Source: Eudromia elegans
Taxonomy: Eukaryota > Chordata > Aves > Tinamiformes > Tinamidae
Reading direction: 5' to 3'
Assembly: GCA_003342815.1 (NCBI GenBank)
Contig: PTEX01000006.1
Span: 1,805,338-1,869,337, forward strand
Length of the DNA stretch: 64,000 nucleotides
The position numbers and the translations under genes are program-made. Below the pieces are notes generated by a model that was not told where the DNA came from, did not search any database, and saw nothing but the letters and a program-made list of their open reading frames with translations. Shown one piece after another: positions 1-12,520 of this stretch; position 1 is the stretch's first letter; each line of letters opens with the position of its first letter.

Positions 1-2530
1 GCCCCCTTTGTCAAGTACTCCTACCAAGAAGTGCAAACTAAAGCATCTTAAGCACAACTTCTTTCAGGCTTATATTACCAATTACCCCACAAATCTGAAT
101 TTTACAATATCTGCAATTATTCCCCAGCCCTTCACAACGACTTTAATTAGCTGTATCAGCGTGACACCGCGGAGACTTTCGCTCCCACTGCAGCGCATCT
201 GTCAGAGGGCACGGGGAGCCTGGAGGAAGTGGAGCTCAGCAGTGGGCCGGTGCAGAGCCCCAAGGTTTCGGCACACCTGGAACGGCCAGACGGGGATCGA
301 TGGACACTGATCTGAATGGCCCCCTTTCCAACACATGCACCAAATGGGAGAGCACAGCCGGGTGCTCCTGTCCTGCTCCCTGAAGGGAAGGGAGCAGAGC
401 GTGCCCACCCACACGCAATGGGGAAAATACCGGTTCTGCCATCGCTCCTCAGCCAGCAACTTCATTTCCACCCTCCTTCAACAGGCACCGAGCCCTTAAA
501 TGAGTTCCCTGTTCCTGTGCCGTAGCACATCAGAGAGACACATCCACCCGTGTCGTGTAAGCTCAAAGATGCTGTTAGGACCCCACGAAATTCCATTATT
601 GAGCAATAACAGACTCCGTGCTTCCGTAAGACTGCATTACACCCTGCAGATTATTTCTAAATGACAGAGACAAATGATTCTGGCTGGGAAAACGGTGACA
701 GTCCTGCCAGTGCTAGAGCAGATGCCTCAGTGAATCAGCTCCCGAGCTGTTGAAGCCCAGGCCATTTCAGAAATCTGTGCAACTTCAGCTTTTGATTGAA
801 CAGGATGGCAGAAGTGATTGCACTTCATGCGCTTCAGAAAAGAGCGCGGGGCCATGCAATTGGCAAAAGAATTAGGCTCTAACTGGAGTAGATTAATTGT
901 TCTCAGTCTCCACTTAGGAACAGTAATGGAGAGCAGAAGGAATCTATACAGGCCATGATAGCAGTGATGTTTCTAACAAGCTTAACTAAGGATTTAACTC
1001 TAAAAATAACTAACTAGCCATAAAAAAAAAACCACATATGAAAATAGACCTGCAAATCAATTCAACCTTCACTTGGAAATCACTTGCAGGACACTGTGGA
1101 ATTGTTTATAAAGCCATTGAATCTGAAAAGGGGGGTTTGATTGCTGCTTAGTTTTCACCATGATATATGTGCAGGAAAAGTTTTGATAGAAGGTATTGAT
1201 CCACTTTTACTGCTGCTTTTATGGGAGAAGTAGTAACCTGCAGCAGAAAAATAGCATACACAAGTGGTTTATTGTAAGAACTATCCTATCCTTAAAACTA
1301 GATCTTGCATTCATGTAGGTGCTGATATCACCAGTGACATACAGTAGCCATAGTGATGCAAAACAAGGCAATAAATAGCATTTACAAACAAAGAATAAAT
1401 TTCCTTCTAGTGGATGAGTCACGTACTCTGAACCTTAAAGTGCTTCTAGCATTGCATTAAGAGAAGCCTTTACTTCCCTTAGGTTTAATTAACCTCGAAT
1501 ATAACAATTAGGAGAAAAGGAGCAAAATCTATTCTTGCCTTTCTGTAAAAAACTATATGGAGAGAAGATTATCTTAAAAGCAACAGCTCCTGTTGCAGGA
1601 CCATCCTATTCTGCTTTTTTCCAGAGGTATGGGGCAAATGATAGCCCAGTTTCTGCTGTTCGTAACTGTGCTAAGAAGGTCACTAACATACAGAGCAGTA
1701 TATAGGCTGACAAGTGCTACACCACCTACTGCCAGAAAGGGCTCAGAAACAATGCACACATTTTTATTTTAGCTTTGGCACATAGGGCATAATTGACCTG
1801 CAAAATTCCTGGCTGCAAAACAGCACCTCAATGCAGAATGGCTTCAAGCTTCGAAAACTAAAAGCCCTTAGGTGGATAAGGCCCATAGGCAGGTCGGTGA
1901 CTGGAGCTGCAATTGGAGCAGAAGACACAGGCTACAGCATGGGACGGGTCTCCTGGTGCCCAGGCCAACCCAGGAGGGTCAGGGTAGGGGATGCCTGAAC
2001 AGAGCATGAGATTTGGAGCTGGAACAGATACTGAGACGATCACATAAGCAGCACGTTACCTTCAATCACATAAAAGGATGTTGTTTCTGAGAACTGTCCT
2101 TGCTGCAGGTGTTCACTTTGTTGATGAAGTGTTGCACAAACTGTGTCAAATCCTAAACGCGGCTGAAAGAGACAATATATCAGTGTCAGAGCACGCAACT
2201 GGAACGGCAAAGCTGGCAAGGACCAACGTGAAACACCACTACGGTAAACTAGCTGCTGCAGGAGGAGGCGGCACAAACTCCTGCTTTGGAGGTCTGTGTA
2301 ATTTTCTCTGCCAAATGGAAAATGTTTTTGCTAAGGATATAGCTCGTAGCGTATCTAGTGAATTACCGAGGCAATTAATGATCTGGAAACACCCAAAGCT
2401 CCTAAGTAAAATCCTGGGGCATCTGACTCTTTTCCTGATCAGAAAGCTTATTCCTTAGTGTAAGCTACATAAAAACACCAGAATTCTTCCAGACAGCAAT
2501 TTGGATGATATTTGGAAAATCGAGGGGAAC

Positions 2531-2550
2531 AAAAAAAAAAAAAAAAAAAA
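2531..2550. repeat. Poly-A tract (20 A)
   Basis: Twenty A flanked by AAC and CCAACCAAAC. It begins 73 bases after the stop of a plus-strand open frame at 2078-2458 that I do not recognise; see findings for the weak retrocopy possibility. Confidence 0.95.
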
Positions 2551-5500
2551 CCAACCAAACGCTTACTTCGTATTACCAGAGAGCTTACTGAAAGGCAATT
2601 GAAAACATTAAGGAATGAGATTATTGTTCAAAAAGCTAATAGTTAAAACACGAAGAAGACAAAATATGCTGAAATAAGGATACTTTGGGGTTTCATTACT
2701 GCATGTTTCTTACAAATGTCACAGCAGAAGTGGTGTTTGGAAAGGTCTACTCCCTGTAGAGTAGTAGTTTGAGTAGAATCAGGATGGAGTGGTCAGGTGA
2801 ACACACATAAAGATTCACCATTTCAAAGCAGGAATCACTGATTTCTTACAAGTCCTCTGTCAAAAGGTCTTAGCTGAGGAACTTGAAAAGTTACAGTGAA
2901 GAAATACAATCAATCTGGGCCAAAGATGATTTTTTGAGAAATCTGTTTAGCCCTACAGCTTGCCAAATATGTATTGACGCCAGCCACAGCTATTTCCTTG
3001 GATGGGAAAAAGGTGAAGTTGTCGGTGATGTGAATGGCTCTAGTGTATATATTTTATATCCTCCAGTGGTTTGGATTCCAGCCCAAGCGATTAAACAAAT
3101 CTACCTGCTCTGGAGGCCTTCCTACCAAAATTTATACTGCCGGCTTAACTGCACACTGATTTTATTCAGAAATAGTGACAGAGGAAAATTGTCCGTTGCG
3201 TTCTGGGGTTTCTCCTCATGCTGCAGGCCACGCTTGCTGCAGGCTAGTGGAGCAGGAAATCACATATCCACCCAATTTGGAAGAGTTTAATTATTCTCTG
3301 GCAATTTTCCTTCCTGCCAAAAGATCTCACCAGCTTCACAGAGGCTGATGTTTAGCTCATGACTACATTCAGTAGTTGACTCTTGTACAGAAACCACAGA
3401 GTATCCAACACCATGTCATCCAATACGCTGGGAAGATTCTTATCCTGCCGCCCGTTACAAAACTGCTGTTATAAAACCCATGAAATTCAGAAGAAGTCAT
3501 TTACCTTAAATCTCTTCTTTAATAAAGATTAGATGTTATAAGAACAGTTAGAATACAGAATCAGCTATCAATGACAGAAAAAATGATGCAATGTATTAAA
3601 AACTGGCCATTTCTGTTTGCCTCTGGGTCTCTAGTTGGGTACAGGCCAGGCCAGTTGCTATTTCAAGGTGTCTTCACATGGTTCAGTGGTATACTTGAAT
3701 CCACACAGTACTGAATGTCTTAAAACAACAACATCCATTGCTTGTCCCGGCTCAGCAAAGGAGCTATGGGTTCAGCTGGCCCAAGACTGAAGTCCTCCCC
3801 AAGGTTTCTGGGGAACCCTGTGCCTTGCTGCATGCAGTGTTTGAAAGGGACTGCAGCCCCTGGGGCTCAGCTACTTGGATGTTAATAAAAATAAAATCAC
3901 CTGAGGGATGTAGCGGGGAAGAAGTCCCTTCTCCCAGCCCCACACATCAGTACTTAGAAGCCAAAAAGCTTTCTTCTCAGCCAAGATCTTGGAGAGCTCA
4001 GCGCTTCCAGTGTATAAAACCACCAGTGTGCGTGCACTCTCTCCAGGGGAAATACTCACTTTACCTGCCTAATAGATGTGATTATCTCCTTTGGCTGACA
4101 TTAGAGGAAACATTAATACCCTTCCTTCTACAGTACTGCTTAATCTTTTAAAAACAAGACATTGCTATCAAGGCCATGCATGAGCCTTTGCTTCAGTGGA
4201 AACAGTCTGGAAATGACACCAGAACAGCCTCTCACCCTTTATCTCTTCTCGTCTCTTCTTACTTTGACCTGCCTTTTCTGCTTTGCTGATTAGTCCCTCC
4301 TGGAACCTCTGTTTGCTCTAAACACTTTCTCTCCAGTTACCCTCCTTCTGCCCCCACAATTAACCTGCAGACCTTGTCCCCTCCCTTGTCTCCTCTTGCT
4401 AATCAGCTCCTCCTCTGACACCAGGGATAACAACCCAGCTGTGCATCTCTTCTTTATTTCTCTTCATTTTTCTTACTTTGTTTCTCCAGAAAGACATCCG
4501 TGTACCTGCGCTGTCACGGGACCCTCTCCTCCTGTTCTCGTTTCTCATGTGCCCTTGTGCTGGGACAGTTTGGGACTTCCCTGAGGAAAGGCTGCCATGC
4601 CGTGTCGCTCGTCACACATTGGCCTGGGAGCTGGGGCTGTTTCTACACTACTGCAACAGAAATAATAACTAGTAATACAAAGAGTTATTAAATAACAATA
4701 GTATAATAACAAAATCACACAGCCCACGAGGCATTGCCAAGTTGAGCCATACGACAGGGTATGTTGCTATTAACAGTGAGCAACAGGTCGCAGGGCTCAG
4801 AGGAAGATGACACTGCTCCTGCCATGACGCCCCTTCTTGGGTCTGGAGAGCTCTCCCTCTCCTAAGCCTCCTAGTCAAAAATAATTGATGTAGGTACTGC
4901 TCTGAGGAGCTGGCTGTGTCCCATCTCCTTAGGAGGCACAGACCCAGGCGAAGCCTATGGAGATAAAACCACAGGAATGATAAAACACCTGACAGCAGGA
5001 GCAGAGGCAGGATTTTGTACAGATACTCTGGCCAGCCAGGGCGTGTGGGAAGCTTCATGGCAGCAGGATCTCCTGGCCTTGCCATGAGGAGAGAGGACTC
5101 CACCATGAATAGCAGCAGATACGTTTATTTGGGCTAAATCGACAGTAAATTTCAATGTAGACATTTCCACAGCAAGCTTCATCAGGAATAAGCATCAGCC
5201 AGGTTTCAGGCATAGTGGTGCTCAGAGCTCTGTGTTGCAAAGAAGCTAAGCCCTGAGGGAGCAGCACTTCTGGAGTCAGGTCACTGTCACTGCATCCTGC
5301 AGCCCCACACCTGCCCGGACGCATCTCCCTTGGAACTGTCCCCAAATCAGTGACACCAGGCAGCTGGGCAGGGCTCCGGAGATGTGACCCTCGTGCAAAC
5401 GTGCTCTGTCCACACCAAGGCAGAGCTGCCATCAGATTAGCAGCTGCTTGGGGCCAGGCTCCTCCCTGCTCCCCTCCCAGGCTTCCCGAGTTAATCATTC

Positions 5501-8500
5501 CCCCACTGAGCACTAATGGAAATATTATGATAACAGCCTAACAATACCACATTGAAAGTTCACCTTGTAACAAATAAGCCCAGATAGGCTGCAGAAATCG
5601 GCCTTGAAACACCGCTACATGTGCAAATTTATCGCTTTTTGGCAAGGCAGAACTGGGTGGCCTCCTCTTCTTATTTCAATGGCACAGTCCCAGGGGCCTT
5701 AGCAGTCCCATGGTTAAATTGTGCTTTAGAGAGAGTTCCCCACCTTGCCTCTTTGAGAAGGAGCTCATGGTCTCGGCCGTGTTTTGGTAGGACTGTGCAT
5801 ACCAAGGGCTCAGCGCTCGCCCGTGACATTGCGGTGCACACAGTTCCCCTTGAATCCAGACAGCACCTCAAACGAACAAGGAATTCAACCTCGGGCATCC
5901 ACCCCATTAAAGGCTCTGGTAAACCCCAGCTTTTCTCCATTCTATGAGTCAAGGCTTTGTGTATACCACAAAATAGGAAAAAAGTAAAAAACTCTCGATT
6001 CCAATGGAAGCTGGAGCTGGTCATGCTTTAGAATTGTGTTAGGGGTTAAAGAAGTGATGGTCTACTGATAAACCTTCGTAAGCTGGGCAGCCTCAGCTAA
6101 GGCTGCTTGGTGACTCCCAAAGAACAGCTAGATCCAAGGAGCTTTTTCCACCTATGGGCAGAAGGGGCCCCTTATCTGGGCCGCTTTGATGGAGCAGATC
6201 AGGCTGGCAGTTCAGCCAGGGCTGCTGCGTGGGTGATCTGGGACAGAGCTACACTTGCCGTGGCAAATACAGAAACAGAGGGACTGTCAACAGCGCACCA
6301 GAAGGTGCGTGGCCCTGCAAGGAAAATCAGCCAGAGATTTCTAGAGCTGGGTGCTCCTGCAGATCCAACTTTTCTGTGCCCTCAACTCATGTTATTGCGC
6401 TAAGCGCCTTTGTGTCCAACATCCCTGAACAGTCAGACATTGCCTTCAACAACAGGCATAAAAGCAGATCCCTGGACATCTTAATGAACTCAGTAAATGA
6501 AATCTCAAAAGAGGGGTGATCTACACATGAGGTGATAACCTCTCTGATGTCTACAGCTGTTTGGGGCTGCTCAGCAACAGATGCCAGATGTCCAGATGTT
6601 GAGCATCATGTGGGGTGAAACCAAGGAAAGAAGGTACTCCCTCTTTTTTCCCTGCTGTGACTGAGCTATAGATTAAGCCACATGATACTTAAGGCCAAGT
6701 ACATATTTGTGCCATCCACAGTTAAGAGCTTGCCTTGGAGGGTGGGACACCAGCTTTGGCACCTCGGCACTCCTCAAGCGAGTGCTTCCCTCAGTGCTGC
6801 TCTGCAGCCTCCCCTTCCAGTGTGAGCACCTACTAAGCAAAGATACTGGGCAATGCAGATAGGAACCTGGGCAGGTTATTTGTTTCCTCTAGTTGTACAT
6901 CTGTAGTGGACACCTCTGATGAAGTGTTGTGAGCTCCATGAGACTAGAGAAATGCAGATTACAACATGGACCACTGAAGATAAATGTGCGTGTGTATGAA
7001 CTCCTATTTAAACCTCCCACTTCTTTTTGGATGCAAATCTCTTTCCTAAGCAACTGAGAAAAGTGTGATATGTGTCAGAGCCTGGAGATTAGAGATCTGT
7101 TCTGTTCCCTCGTTTCAGAAGCTCTTGTCTTCTGCCACCCACACAGGACTTGAGTGCTGCTCTCCACAGGCCAACGCTGCCTTCCTCTCCTCGGCGGCAG
7201 GCGCTGTGCAGGAGACGTCGATTTCTCGCAGGAAGCAGCGAGATGAAAGGACTCTTGATGTGGAGGAGCAGGCACTTCGGCATGAGACACAGCGTGTAGT
7301 TTGGGAGAGCGAAAAGGGGTAGGAGGCTGCTATTTCCAGGCTGTGCTGCCTCTCCACTAACTTCGGAGAGCTGCAGATCTTACTTTGCCTGCTCCAGAGC
7401 AGCTACTGGGGTAAATACCACAGGAGGGAATTCCTCAGACTCTCATCTGTGGACTCCCAACACTAGGAAATGCAGCTTTGTAGTGGAAATTGTACAAAAC
7501 GCTAACTCGGCTCCCTTGAATTTTCTTGTTGCATGGTGGGGCCCGTGGTTTTCATCTTTCTTCTCATATGCCCAGCTCCTGGAGTACTAAGATCACACAC
7601 TAATCTCAGCTTTCAAATTGTTGTAGCTGTGACAGGTCCTAGTAGTCCTAGTTGCCAAAAGGATTCGTAAATGGACTCAAGGGCTCATTCGAGCCCTCCT
7701 TGTTGCCAAGAGGGCTCAAAAACAAAACGGAGAGGAACTGAAACATGTCCAGGTTTAACTGTAATGGTGTTTAAAGTGATCTAATGACTTGGGGTTTATT
7801 TAGCTCTTACGTTTTTTAGCAAATTATGTTAGCAATGCTGCTTGCTATGGATACTTCCTTTGTGTTTTTTTTTCTCTTTCTTTCTTTCCTGGCTGCTTTA
7901 TAGAAGCTCATTTTCTTCAGCTCTTTGATCTCAGCTCTAAACTACCTGAGCTTCCTCGTGGAAGATGCCACAATTGATATGTAAAAGAAGGAGACGGGGC
8001 AGCCAGCCAGGACACACGGAGATAGGGATGAGGAGCACACAGCCAGGAAGCATGTGCGGAGCCGCGGAGGGAGGAAGAAACAGAGCAGATGGGAAGAATG
8101 ACTAAGTGAGCTCCTCCGAATGCTCGTGGACCTCGGTATCATGGAAAACTCCACAGAGCCCTCATGGAATAGGTGCCAAGAGAAAGTTAGGATTTTTTTT
8201 TTCCTTTTTAACATTAGATTCAGCAGCTGATTGATGTGAGAGGACCTCATCAAGAAAATAGCCCCATCGAAATTAAAGATAAGCCTCAACAAGCTGTTAA
8301 ATGTTTTTAGAAGTATCTCTTGTGGTACTTACTGTGTGGATACTATCTCACTGAGGACTGGCTTTGAGAATCTCAAATGCCCGTGCTGAGCAGTGTGTTT
8401 CTGACCTGTGCTCATGCAGAGCATCTTGAATTGGCTTCACTTTGATAAGGACAGCTTACAAAACTGGCACCTTACAAACGTGCACATCCTTCCTTCTAAC

Positions 8501-9068
8501 TCAGAGCAACAGCTTCTAAATGGTCTTGGAAAGGGATGTCTTTATTTGTTTCTGTTTCTGGGATCTTCCCTGGAAGATGCTAATTCTTCTGCCTCTGATA
8601 ACGTTCATGCAACGATTGTCTCTCACCTTATAACAGCCGTGGGGACTGGTCAGGTGTGGAAGCTGGCTTCCTAACCTGCTTTATGCTATTCCCTTCACTA
8701 TTAGCGAATGGTCATGAGTTCAGACCATCTAGTCTCACTAACAGAGGATAAGTGGCAAAATTGTATCTCAGAACAATAACACACAGTAGGTGATTGTTAG
8801 ATGGAAACATCATGAGACGGACTGCAAAATATCTCAGGTCGTCCTGGAAAGCACTGTGAAAGGGGGCTCCAGTTATTCTGTCAAATGGGGCTTATTCATG
8901 GGTAACAGAAGAAGGAAAACCAGTTAGGCAGTGCTCTGTTTACTTAAAAGATCAATTAGCTATTCCTTGTAACTTTTGGAAAATCAGAATATGGCGATGT
9001 AATATCATGCAATAATGAACCATTTAGTACAGACCGTAGTACAGCCAAAGCAGAAGTGTGAGAGTGAT

Positions 9069-9100
9069 TAAAAATAAATAAATTAAAATAAATAAATAAC
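9069..9100. repeat. (AAAT)n simple repeat
   Basis: A short run of AAAT/AATAAAT units in AT-rich DNA. Confidence 0.85.
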
Positions 9101-11556
9101 TTCTAGGAGAACAAAGCCACAGAAGGGATTTTTAATGCTCTGTATTGATAATTAACAGAGCAACAGTAGTTATTACATACGATACTAACACCAGCAATGT
9201 GGTTATTCTTATCTAGGAATTAAAATTCTGAAACTTAATGGGAACATGGAAAGTTGCCATAGCCCAAGATGAATGATACGAGAATAGTATGTGCTGTCAT
9301 AGTAAGGATAGGCACAGTGGCAGGCAAGGATAACACGGAAATTTAAAGAAGAAAAATAAATTACTGAAAAAAATGCAGTGTATTTTTGGAAAGAGTCATT
9401 AAAGCTGAACGCATCTATGCGTAGTAGGGCTGTGAGTCTTTCTGCCAACCAAGTGACACGCACCTTGAGGATCTGGAAGTCTCTAAGATTTGCAGAGAGG
9501 CAGTTCAGACGTGTGTGTGTCAGGGACAGAAGTCAGATGAAGATTTGGGTATCATCCTGTAGAAGCTGCAGTGGTCTGAACTGCAGCGCTGGCTACGTTC
9601 CCTTGTGGTCCTGTCATTGGGACTCTGGGGCAAAATGCTGTGGGATGACCCAGCACAGGTCCAATGACAAGTCCCTACTCATCCAGCCCGATGCAGCTTC
9701 TTGCAGCTCCCATGTCCCTTCTGCTGAGGATGGCACTGGCTGCCTCCCTCCAAAGCACCATGGAGCTGGGATCTCTGTCCCTAAGGACCTACAGTCACAG
9801 AGGCTGAGTGAGGGGTGAGAGCTGCTTTTAAGCACCAACCACTCTTGGTCCTTCTACCTGTTGGTTACTGGACGGCAATTTTCACAGGCTCACAATAAAG
9901 TCTTCCTTTGGAGAAGGAAAATGCAGGAAACTGGCTGATTTACAGTTTTTTTCTGAGAAACTGAGTACTCAGCCCGAGGAGCACGGGCTGCTGCTGAGAG
10001 GCGGGTTTCCCTCTGACCTCAGGGAGGCAGGAGCTGCCCCACATCAAGGGGTCTGTGACCAACCCCTCCAAAACAGACCAAGACGGTGAAATAGGCTCAA
10101 ACCCAGGGCCATAGTTTCAAAAATGAGAAAGAAGGAGCGACTTCAGTCTGTGACACAGCTGCTTGATACCTGATCTATGCAAAAGCCTGTTGCTTAATAC
10201 AAAGAGATCTTTGTGAGGAGGGAGGGGAAGTAGTGACTATATTTGCACATTCACATCTTCTGCTGAAGTGATGTACCAGGGATGTTAGGGGAAATTCCAC
10301 ATGCTTGACAAATTGTCAGACCAGATCAGGAAAGCAAGGAAACCAGGCCAGGTAGTTTGCTGTTTATTTTCTCCCACTAATCATAATGTTGACTCTGCAA
10401 GCATGTTTTTTAAATAGATTATTAATTGCCAAAATCCTGAACTATGAGCTCAGTTCTTTTCTGGGCACCAAATTTATTGCTCATTAAATCTAAGAGATTG
10501 AAAACACTGGCTTGGGACTGGTTGTATGTGGGCAGATTTCCCCACTCCACCTTCATTTTCAGGCTATTCACAAGGAGGCTGTGAGCAGAGCCAGACTCCG
10601 GGGTCGATGTGAACACAGGCTTCGAGGTGCTTCAGTAAGATCTGAACCTATAGCCAGAAGGTCCTACCTCACTGTACGACCAGCTATATGATTGAAGTGA
10701 AGATTTCAGCCAGAAAAATATGATGGAGAGAGAGTTCTCAGTGTGTACCAATTCCCTGTGGCTTCAGAGGTTTACATGATATCCCATCTCACCTAACTCC
10801 CCTCCGCCAACTGTAGCCATACTCAGCAATACACAAACACATCTCTGTCCCGGATTAAAAGCAAATTTTTGTGGTACGCTCACTTGGCAGTAGGAAAATA
10901 TTCACACCCCTTGCTCCGAGTGAAACATAGTCCTCATTTACAGGGCAAAGTAGGTTCTTTCTTTCTGTACAAGTAATAGTACGTGTGGTATTTGCTACCT
11001 GATGGAAAAAACAGTGTTCTTACGGCGAGTTCAGCAAAGCTGCAAGCAAAGGAATCATTGTCTTAAATTTAGGTTTTGTGACCCACTTCCTTGCCTCAAA
11101 AGTTGTCTTGGAAAAAGAAATTAAATAAATGAACCTCTAAGATGATCACAACCCATAAATCAACAGTTGTCTCAACGATAAGGAAGGATTTCTTCAAAGA
11201 GGGTTTTCGTTTACCAAATGAGATTTCTTTTTAAGGGAGAATCCCCTTCTTTCACGGATTCTCCTCAATATTCCCTATGGAGTGGGGAAAGAAAAAAGTG
11301 CACGGAGGAGAAAGAACTCAGGAGCTGCAGGGGCTGCTTCTGTCCGTCCTCCCCGCGCTCCCCGTATCCCGGCAGGGAAGCGCAGAGCCCTTCCCGAGGC
11401 AGCGCTGCCGGAGCCTCCCGCGCCCTCCCCTCCGCGCGGCGAGCCGGGACTCCGGGCGGGAGCCGCCGGGTACCCCCGTGCGCCCGGGCGCGCCGGGCTC
11501 GCAGGCGGCGGCCGCTCCCGCTGCCTCCCGTCCAACGGGGCAGCGCCGACGCCGCG

Positions 11557-11676
11557 TCCCGCCGCGGGCAGCGCCTCGTGGAACGGGCGGCTCGGTCCCC
11601 GCCGCGGGCAGCGCCGCGTGGAACGGGCGGCTCGGTCCCCGCCGCGGGCAGCGCCGCGTGGAACGGGCGGCTCGGT
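11557..11676. repeat. 40-base GC minisatellite, three copies, cut by gap
   Basis: Three head-to-tail copies of a 40-base unit occupy 11557-11596, 11597-11636 and 11637-11676. The second and third are identical; the first differs at two bases. Each unit contains GCCGCGGGCAGCGCC and GGAACGGGCGGCTCGGT. The array runs straight into the assembly gap at 11677, so the true copy number is unknown. Confidence 0.95.
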
Positions 11677-11937
11677 NNNNNNNNNNNNNNNNNNNNNNNN
11701 NNNNNNNNNNNNNNNNNNNNNNNNNNNNNNNNNNNNNNNNNNNNNNNNNNNNNNNNNNNNNNNNNNNNNNNNNNNNNNNNNNNNNNNNNNNNNNNNNNNN
11801 NNNNNNNNNNNNNNNNNNNNNNNNNNNNNNNNNNNNNNNNNNNNNNNNNNNNNNNNNNNNNNNNNNNNNNNNNNNNNNNNNNNNNNNNNNNNNNNNNNNN
11901 NNNNNNNNNNNNNNNNNNNNNNNNNNNNNNNNNNNNN
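11677..11937. other. Assembly gap inside the minisatellite complex
   Basis: A run of 261 N lies between a 40-base-period array on the left and a 33-base-period array on the right. The gap most likely hides more GC-rich tandem copies, and its stated length need not be real. Confidence 0.98.
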
Positions 11938-11985
11938 CCGGCCCCCGGCCCGGCCCCCCGCCAGGACCCGCGCGGGGGGTGCCGG

Positions 11986-12520
11986 CGCCCCGCAAGGAGC
12001 CGGTCTCGAACGGCCCCGGCGCTCACAGAGACCCGGTTCCGCACGGTGCCGACACTCACAAAGACCCGGTCTCGAACGGCCCCGGCGCTCACAGAGACCC
12101 GGTTCTGCACGGTACCGACACTCACAGAGACCCAGTTCCGCGCGGTGCTGACACTCACACGACTCGGTTCCGCACGGTACCGGCGCTCACACAGCCTCAG
12201 TCCTGAGCAGCTCCGGCACTCACGAAGCCCCAGTCCCAAACGATATCGACGCCATGCAAAGTGCTGTTTCCACACGGTACCGATGCCCTGCAAAGCCCCA
12301 GTCCCACAGGGCTCCAGCACCTCACAGGGCTCCAGCACCCTGCAAAGCTCCGGTTCACACAGCACTGACACCCATGCAGCTCAGCACCCTACTGCATGGG
12401 GTGGGGGTCCCAAACAGCCCCAGTCTCACGGGGTTCCAGCACCCCGCACAGCTCCAGTCTCACGGGATCCCGGCACCCTGCAGAGCTCTGATACCCCACA
12501 CAGCCTCCTCCCACACGTCC
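11986..12520. repeat. 33-base degenerate minisatellite
   Basis: CTCACA landmarks recur at 12022, 12055, 12088, 12121, 12154 and 12186, a 33-base period with one 32-base step. Units carry GACCCGGTTCCGCACGGT or close variants and alternate with a version containing CTCGAACGGCCCCGG. Further right the units drift (CAGTCTCACGG, TTCCAGCACCC) and fade into related CA/CT-rich sequence to about 12700. CpG is dense near the gap and is replaced by TpG/CpA to the right. Because 33 is a multiple of three, several frames stay open on both strands; this reflects periodicity and is not evidence of a protein. Confidence 0.9.

Larger units (their letters stand above)
1..11200. other. Non-coding DNA, no gene recognised
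   Basis: Mostly unique, mildly AT-rich sequence. Open frames of 100-150 codons (2078-2458, 2883-3290, 3738-4151, 9378-9818 on plus; 4669-5106, 5055-5513 on minus) resemble no family I know, lack conserved motifs and often overlap frames on the other strand. Simple repeats are listed separately. No RNA gene is recognised. Confidence 0.6.
11340..12240. promoter_or_regulatory. GC/CpG-rich island over the minisatellites
   Basis: CpG density rises abruptly at about 11340 and falls by about 12240. The unique left part (11340-11556) is CpG-rich on its own, so this may be a true CpG island in which tandem repeats expanded, and not only a GC repeat. No recognisable first exon or conserved peptide accompanies it. 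A non-coding transcript is possible but unsupported. Confidence 0.45.
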
